Shown here in pieces: positions 5,787 to 8,419 of a stretch of 8,419 nt of DNA. The DNA lies in NCBI GenBank assembly GCA_039033695.1, contig JBCCCC010000140.1:1-8419 (forward strand), written 5' to 3'. This DNA is from CALBPI01 sp039033695 (GTDB lineage Bacteria > Pseudomonadota > Gammaproteobacteria > Steroidobacterales > Woeseiaceae). Every line of letters starts with the position of its first letter. The first letter of the stretch is position 1. A program made the translations under genes and the position numbers. The notes under the pieces were generated by a model that was not told the origin of the DNA, made no database searches, and worked only from the letters and a program-made list of their open reading frames with translations.

Positions 5787-8419
5787 TGGCAGCTCCCTCA
5801 CCACGGCGTGTCTCCCAGCGGCGAATCAACACATACAACACCGGCGTGAAAATTAGCCCGAAAAAGGTCACACCAAGCATGCCGAAAAACACGGCGACGC
5901 CCAGGACATGACGGATCTCAGAACCCGCGCCGGATGCGAATACGAGGGGCAGGACACCGGCAATGAACGCAAAGCTGGTCATCAGGATTGGCCGCAGGCG
6001 AATGCGACAGGCCTCGACGGCAGCCTCGACCACACTGCGACCCTGACGCTCCAGCTCACGGGCAAACTCCACAATGAGGATGGCGTTCTTGCACGCAAGG
6101 CCCATCAGAACGACCAGACCGATCTGCGTAAAGATGTTGTTGTCCAGGAACGTCGGCGGCACGGATACGGGCGGCGGCGGGATCATCCCCCAGCCAATCT
6201 GCAAACCGAAAATGAGACCGTTAATCGTATTGAGCACCCAGATCCCGCCAATGGCCGACAGCAGGCAAAGTGGGACAATCAGAATGACCGCCAGCGGCAG
6301 CGTCCAACTCTCATACAACGCCGCCAGAATCATAAACACGAAAATGATGCACAACGGAAACACGAGTAATGCCGTATTGCCCTGAGTGGATTCCTGAAAC
6401 GTTAGTCCCGTCCACTCAAAGCCGATGCCTTGCGGCAGAATCTGACCCGCGATCTCGGCCACTTTGGTCAGCGCCTCGGCAGACGACAACTGCGCTGGGT
6501 TAATACCGCCGGACAGGTCTGCAGCTGGATAACCGTTGTAGCGGATCACCGGATCGGGTCCGAAGGTCTGCTGCATTTCCACAACACTGGATATCGGAAT
6601 CATATTGCCAGTCGCGTTGCGCACTTTAATCCGTGCGACGTCACTGATCTCGTCGCGGAACTGCGCATCACCTTGCACATACACACTGTAAGTGCGGCCA
6701 AACAGATTAAAGTCGTTGACGTAGGTCGATCCAAGGTAGGTCTGCAAACCGTCAAAGACGTCCGTGAGTAACAGGTCCTGCTCCTTGACCTTACGCCGAT
6801 CGACCTCGGCGTTCAGCTGCGGCACATTGGCCTGGAACGAACTCAAAATGGAATACGGATCGAAGCCAGGGGTCTCGCGCAGCGCACCAGCCAGCGCCTG
6901 AGTCGACTGATTAAGCTCGCCGAAACCAAGACCGGAAAGATCCTGCACGAACATCTCGACACCAGAGGAGTTACCAAGCCCGAGCACTGGGGGTGGCATC
7001 AATGCAAAACCCAGACCTTCTTCGATCGCGCCATAGGCACCAGACAATGTCGCCGCCAGCTCCGCTGCGGTTGCGTCTCGCTCATCCGCCGGGTCGATAC
7101 CAATAAACATCGTGCCGATGTTAGGCGTATTGATAAAGTGCACACCATTGAGCCCGGGAAACGCGACGGTGTTGTCGATGCCGGGAGTCGCCAATGCGAT
7201 GTCAGCCATTTCACGCAGCATCGCCTCGGTGCGATCGATTGTCGCGCCTTCGGGCAATAGCGCAACACCGAACAGGTATTGCTTGTCCTGCACCGGAATA
7301 AAGCCGCCCGGTACGGCACGAAAACCCATCACGGCAATGAACAACAACCCGGTATAGATCACCATGAGTCGCCCACTGCGGCGGATATAGCCATCGACGC
7401 GCGACGCATAGGCTTTCGAGCCGCGCTCGAATACTCGGTTGAATGGCACAAACAACCAGCCGAGCAGGAAGTTAACGACCTTGCCCGTATTCTTCGTCGG
7501 CGCATCCTTGGGTTTGAGCAACACGGCAGCCATGGCAGGCGATAACGTGAGTGAGTTGAATGCCGATATCAGAACGGAGGCCGCAATGGTCACCGCGAAT
7601 TGCCGGTAGAACTCGCCCGTGACGCCGCCGAGAAACGCTAGCGGGACGAATACGGCGGCCAGCACCAGCGAAATGGCGATGATAGGCCCGGAGACTTCCT
7701 CCATGGCTGCGTGCGCTGCAACCTTGGGTGACTTGCCCATTTCGATATGTCGTTCAACGTTTTCGACCACGACAATCGCATCGTCGACCACAATACCGAT
7801 GGCCACCACGAGCCCGAATAACGTCAAGACATTGATGGAAAAGCCAAGCAGAAACAGCACAGCGAAGGTACCGACAATCGACACTGGCACAGCCAGCAAC
7901 GGGATAATTGACGCCCGCCAGGTCTGCAGGAATACGACAACGACCAGAACGACCAGAAGCACGGCCTCAAGTAACGTCGTGACCACAGAGCTAATCGACT
8001 CGCGCACGAATACGGTCGGGTCATAGGCAACTTCCCAGCTGACGCCCGGCGGGAAGGTTTCGGCGAGCTCGGTCATTTTTTCGCGAACGGCACTCGACAA
8101 CGCAATCGAGTTGGCTCCCGGGCTTTCGAAGATGGGAATGGCCGCAGCAGCTTGATTATTGAGCAACGAACGCAACGAGTAGGTATCGGCACCAAGCTCC
8201 AGCCGAGCCACATCACGCAGCAAAGTGACCGCACCAGGCTCGCCCGTTTTCAGCACGATGTCGCCGAACTCCTCAACTGTCTTTAATCGCCCGTCCGTGC
8301 TGACCGAGAGCTGCACACTGCTGTCAGGTTGCGGTGGCCCGCCAATCAAACCTGCAGAGGCCTGGATATTCTGCTCACGAATAGCGTTGACGATATCGCC
8401 GGCGGTGAGGTCCCGCGAC
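5779..8419 (-). CDS. RND multidrug efflux pump (HAE1 family, MexF/OqxB-like), N-terminus missing
   Basis: 879 residues are visible, and the frame remains open through the right edge. Compared with the usual 1030-1060 residues, about 180 N-terminal residues, including TM1, are missing. These proton-driven trimers export drugs and other amphiphiles from the periplasm and inner membrane. The fragment opens with LTAGDIVNAIREQNIQ, in the porter domain. The proton-relay pair sits in IGIVVDDAIVVVENVER (Asp212-Asp213 of the fragment; Asp407/408 of AcrB). The TM10 lysine is Lys777 in GLACKNAILIVEFA (Lys940 of AcrB). The C-terminal part, with LYESWTLPLAVILIVPLCLLSA and RLRPILMTSFAFIAG, most resembles MexF. 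Odd feature: between GGIW and DNNIFTQIG lie about 31 residues, including MIPPPPVSVPP, where I recall only a few in MexF (roughly 6148-6234). The reading frame is continuous and the gene looks intact. It overlaps the outer-membrane factor gene by 8 bp. The adaptor gene is presumably beyond the right edge. Confidence 0.95.
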   Translation of the reverse strand, partial: SRDLTAGDIVNAIREQNIQASAGLIGGPPQPDSSVQLSVSTDGRLKTVEEFGDIVLKTGEPGAVTLLRDVARLELGADTYSLRSLLNNQAAAAIPIFESPGANSIALSSAVREKMTELAETFPPGVSWEVAYDPTVFVRESISSVVTTLLEAVLLVVLVVVVFLQTWRASIIPLLAVPVSIVGTFAVLFLLGFSINVLTLFGLVVAIGIVVDDAIVVVENVERHIEMGKSPKVAAHAAMEEVSGPIIAISLVLAAVFVPLAFLGGVTGEFYRQFAVTIAASVLISAFNSLTLSPAMAAVLLKPKDAPTKNTGKVVNFLLGWLFVPFNRVFERGSKAYASRVDGYIRRSGRLMVIYTGLLFIAVMGFRAVPGGFIPVQDKQYLFGVALLPEGATIDRTEAMLREMADIALATPGIDNTVAFPGLNGVHFINTPNIGTMFIGIDPADERDATAAELAATLSGAYGAIEEGLGFALMPPPVLGLGNSSGVEMFVQDLSGLGFGELNQSTQALAGALRETPGFDPYSILSSFQANVPQLNAEVDRRKVKEQDLLLTDVFDGLQTYLGSTYVNDFNLFGRTYSVYVQGDAQFRDEISDVARIKVRNATGNMIPISSVVEMQQTFGPDPVIRYNGYPAADLSGGINPAQLSSAEALTKVAEIAGQILPQGIGFEWTGLTFQESTQGNTALLVFPLCIIFVFMILAALYESWTLPLAVILIVPLCLLSAIGGIWVLNTINGLIFGLQIGWGMIPPPPVSVPPTFLDNNIFTQIGLVVLMGLACKNAILIVEFARELERQGRSVVEAAVEACRIRLRPILMTSFAFIAGVLPLVFASGAGSEIRHVLGVAVFFGMLGVTFFGLIFTPVLYVLIRRWETRRGEGAANA
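5787..5799 (-). promoter_or_regulatory. Ribosome-binding site that favours the ATG start of the outer-membrane factor
   Basis: On the minus strand GAGGGAG (5799-5793) is followed by a 6-base spacer and ATG at 5786. It lies inside the last codons of the RND gene. A second GGGAG upstream of the GTG at 5804 means that both starts could be used. Confidence 0.6.

Noticed and set aside
6148..6234. A frameshift or sequencing error as the cause of the odd RND segment
   Set aside because: The frame is the same before and after, both flanks match the family, and the segment has no stop codon. An in-frame insertion is the simpler reading.
5908..6369. 153-residue plus-strand open frame antisense to the RND gene
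   Set aside because: It is highly polar with long runs of His, Gln, Asn and Arg, typical of an antisense reading of membrane-protein codons. The RND frame is unbroken here.

Overview
The window is a gram-negative chromosomal region. The evidence is two predicted outer-membrane or periplasmic lipoproteins, an RND pump with its outer-membrane channel, and a periplasmic adaptor. It looks GC-rich, and the efflux proteins resemble proteobacterial, probably gammaproteobacterial, families. The exact taxon cannot be read from the sequence. Nearly every base is coding. The only real gap is about 190 bp near the left end. I saw no tRNA, rRNA, CRISPR array, insertion sequence or convincing hairpin terminator.

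Layout. (1) Positions 1-569, minus strand: the N-terminal 189 codons of an isoaspartyl-dipeptidase (IadA-like) amidohydrolase, cut off at the left edge. (2) Positions 570-759: a divergent intergenic region holding a near-perfect 13+2+13 bp palindrome that overlaps a sigma70-like promoter. It is the likely operator of the adjacent TetR gene. (3) Positions 760-4383, plus strand: a tight four-gene operon. It encodes a TetR regulator, a HlyD/YbhG-like membrane-fusion lipoprotein, an ABC ATPase and an ABC-2 type permease. Every junction is a 4-bp start/stop overlap (ATGA, GTGA, GTGA). (4) Positions 4380-8419, minus strand: an RND (MexF/OqxB-like) inner-membrane pump, cut off at the right edge and lacking its N-terminus, followed by a NodT/OprM-type outer-membrane factor lipoprotein. 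The two blocks converge, and their stop codons share one palindromic CTAG.

Working model (inference). The TetR protein represses its own operon, which encodes a YbhGFSR/YhhJ-type ABC exporter with an adaptor but no outer-membrane channel. The convergent RND operon ends with a channel gene and presumably begins with its own adaptor beyond the right edge. The channel could serve both pumps. The iadA fragment is probably functionally separate, degrading isoaspartyl dipeptides.

No clearly new system is visible. The points most worth checking are a Glu in place of the carboxylated metal-bridging Lys of E. coli IadA, an unusual proline-rich insertion in the RND pump near TM10, the operator/promoter arrangement implying a leaderless tetR transcript, and the minimal one-permease ABC exporter with no channel of its own.
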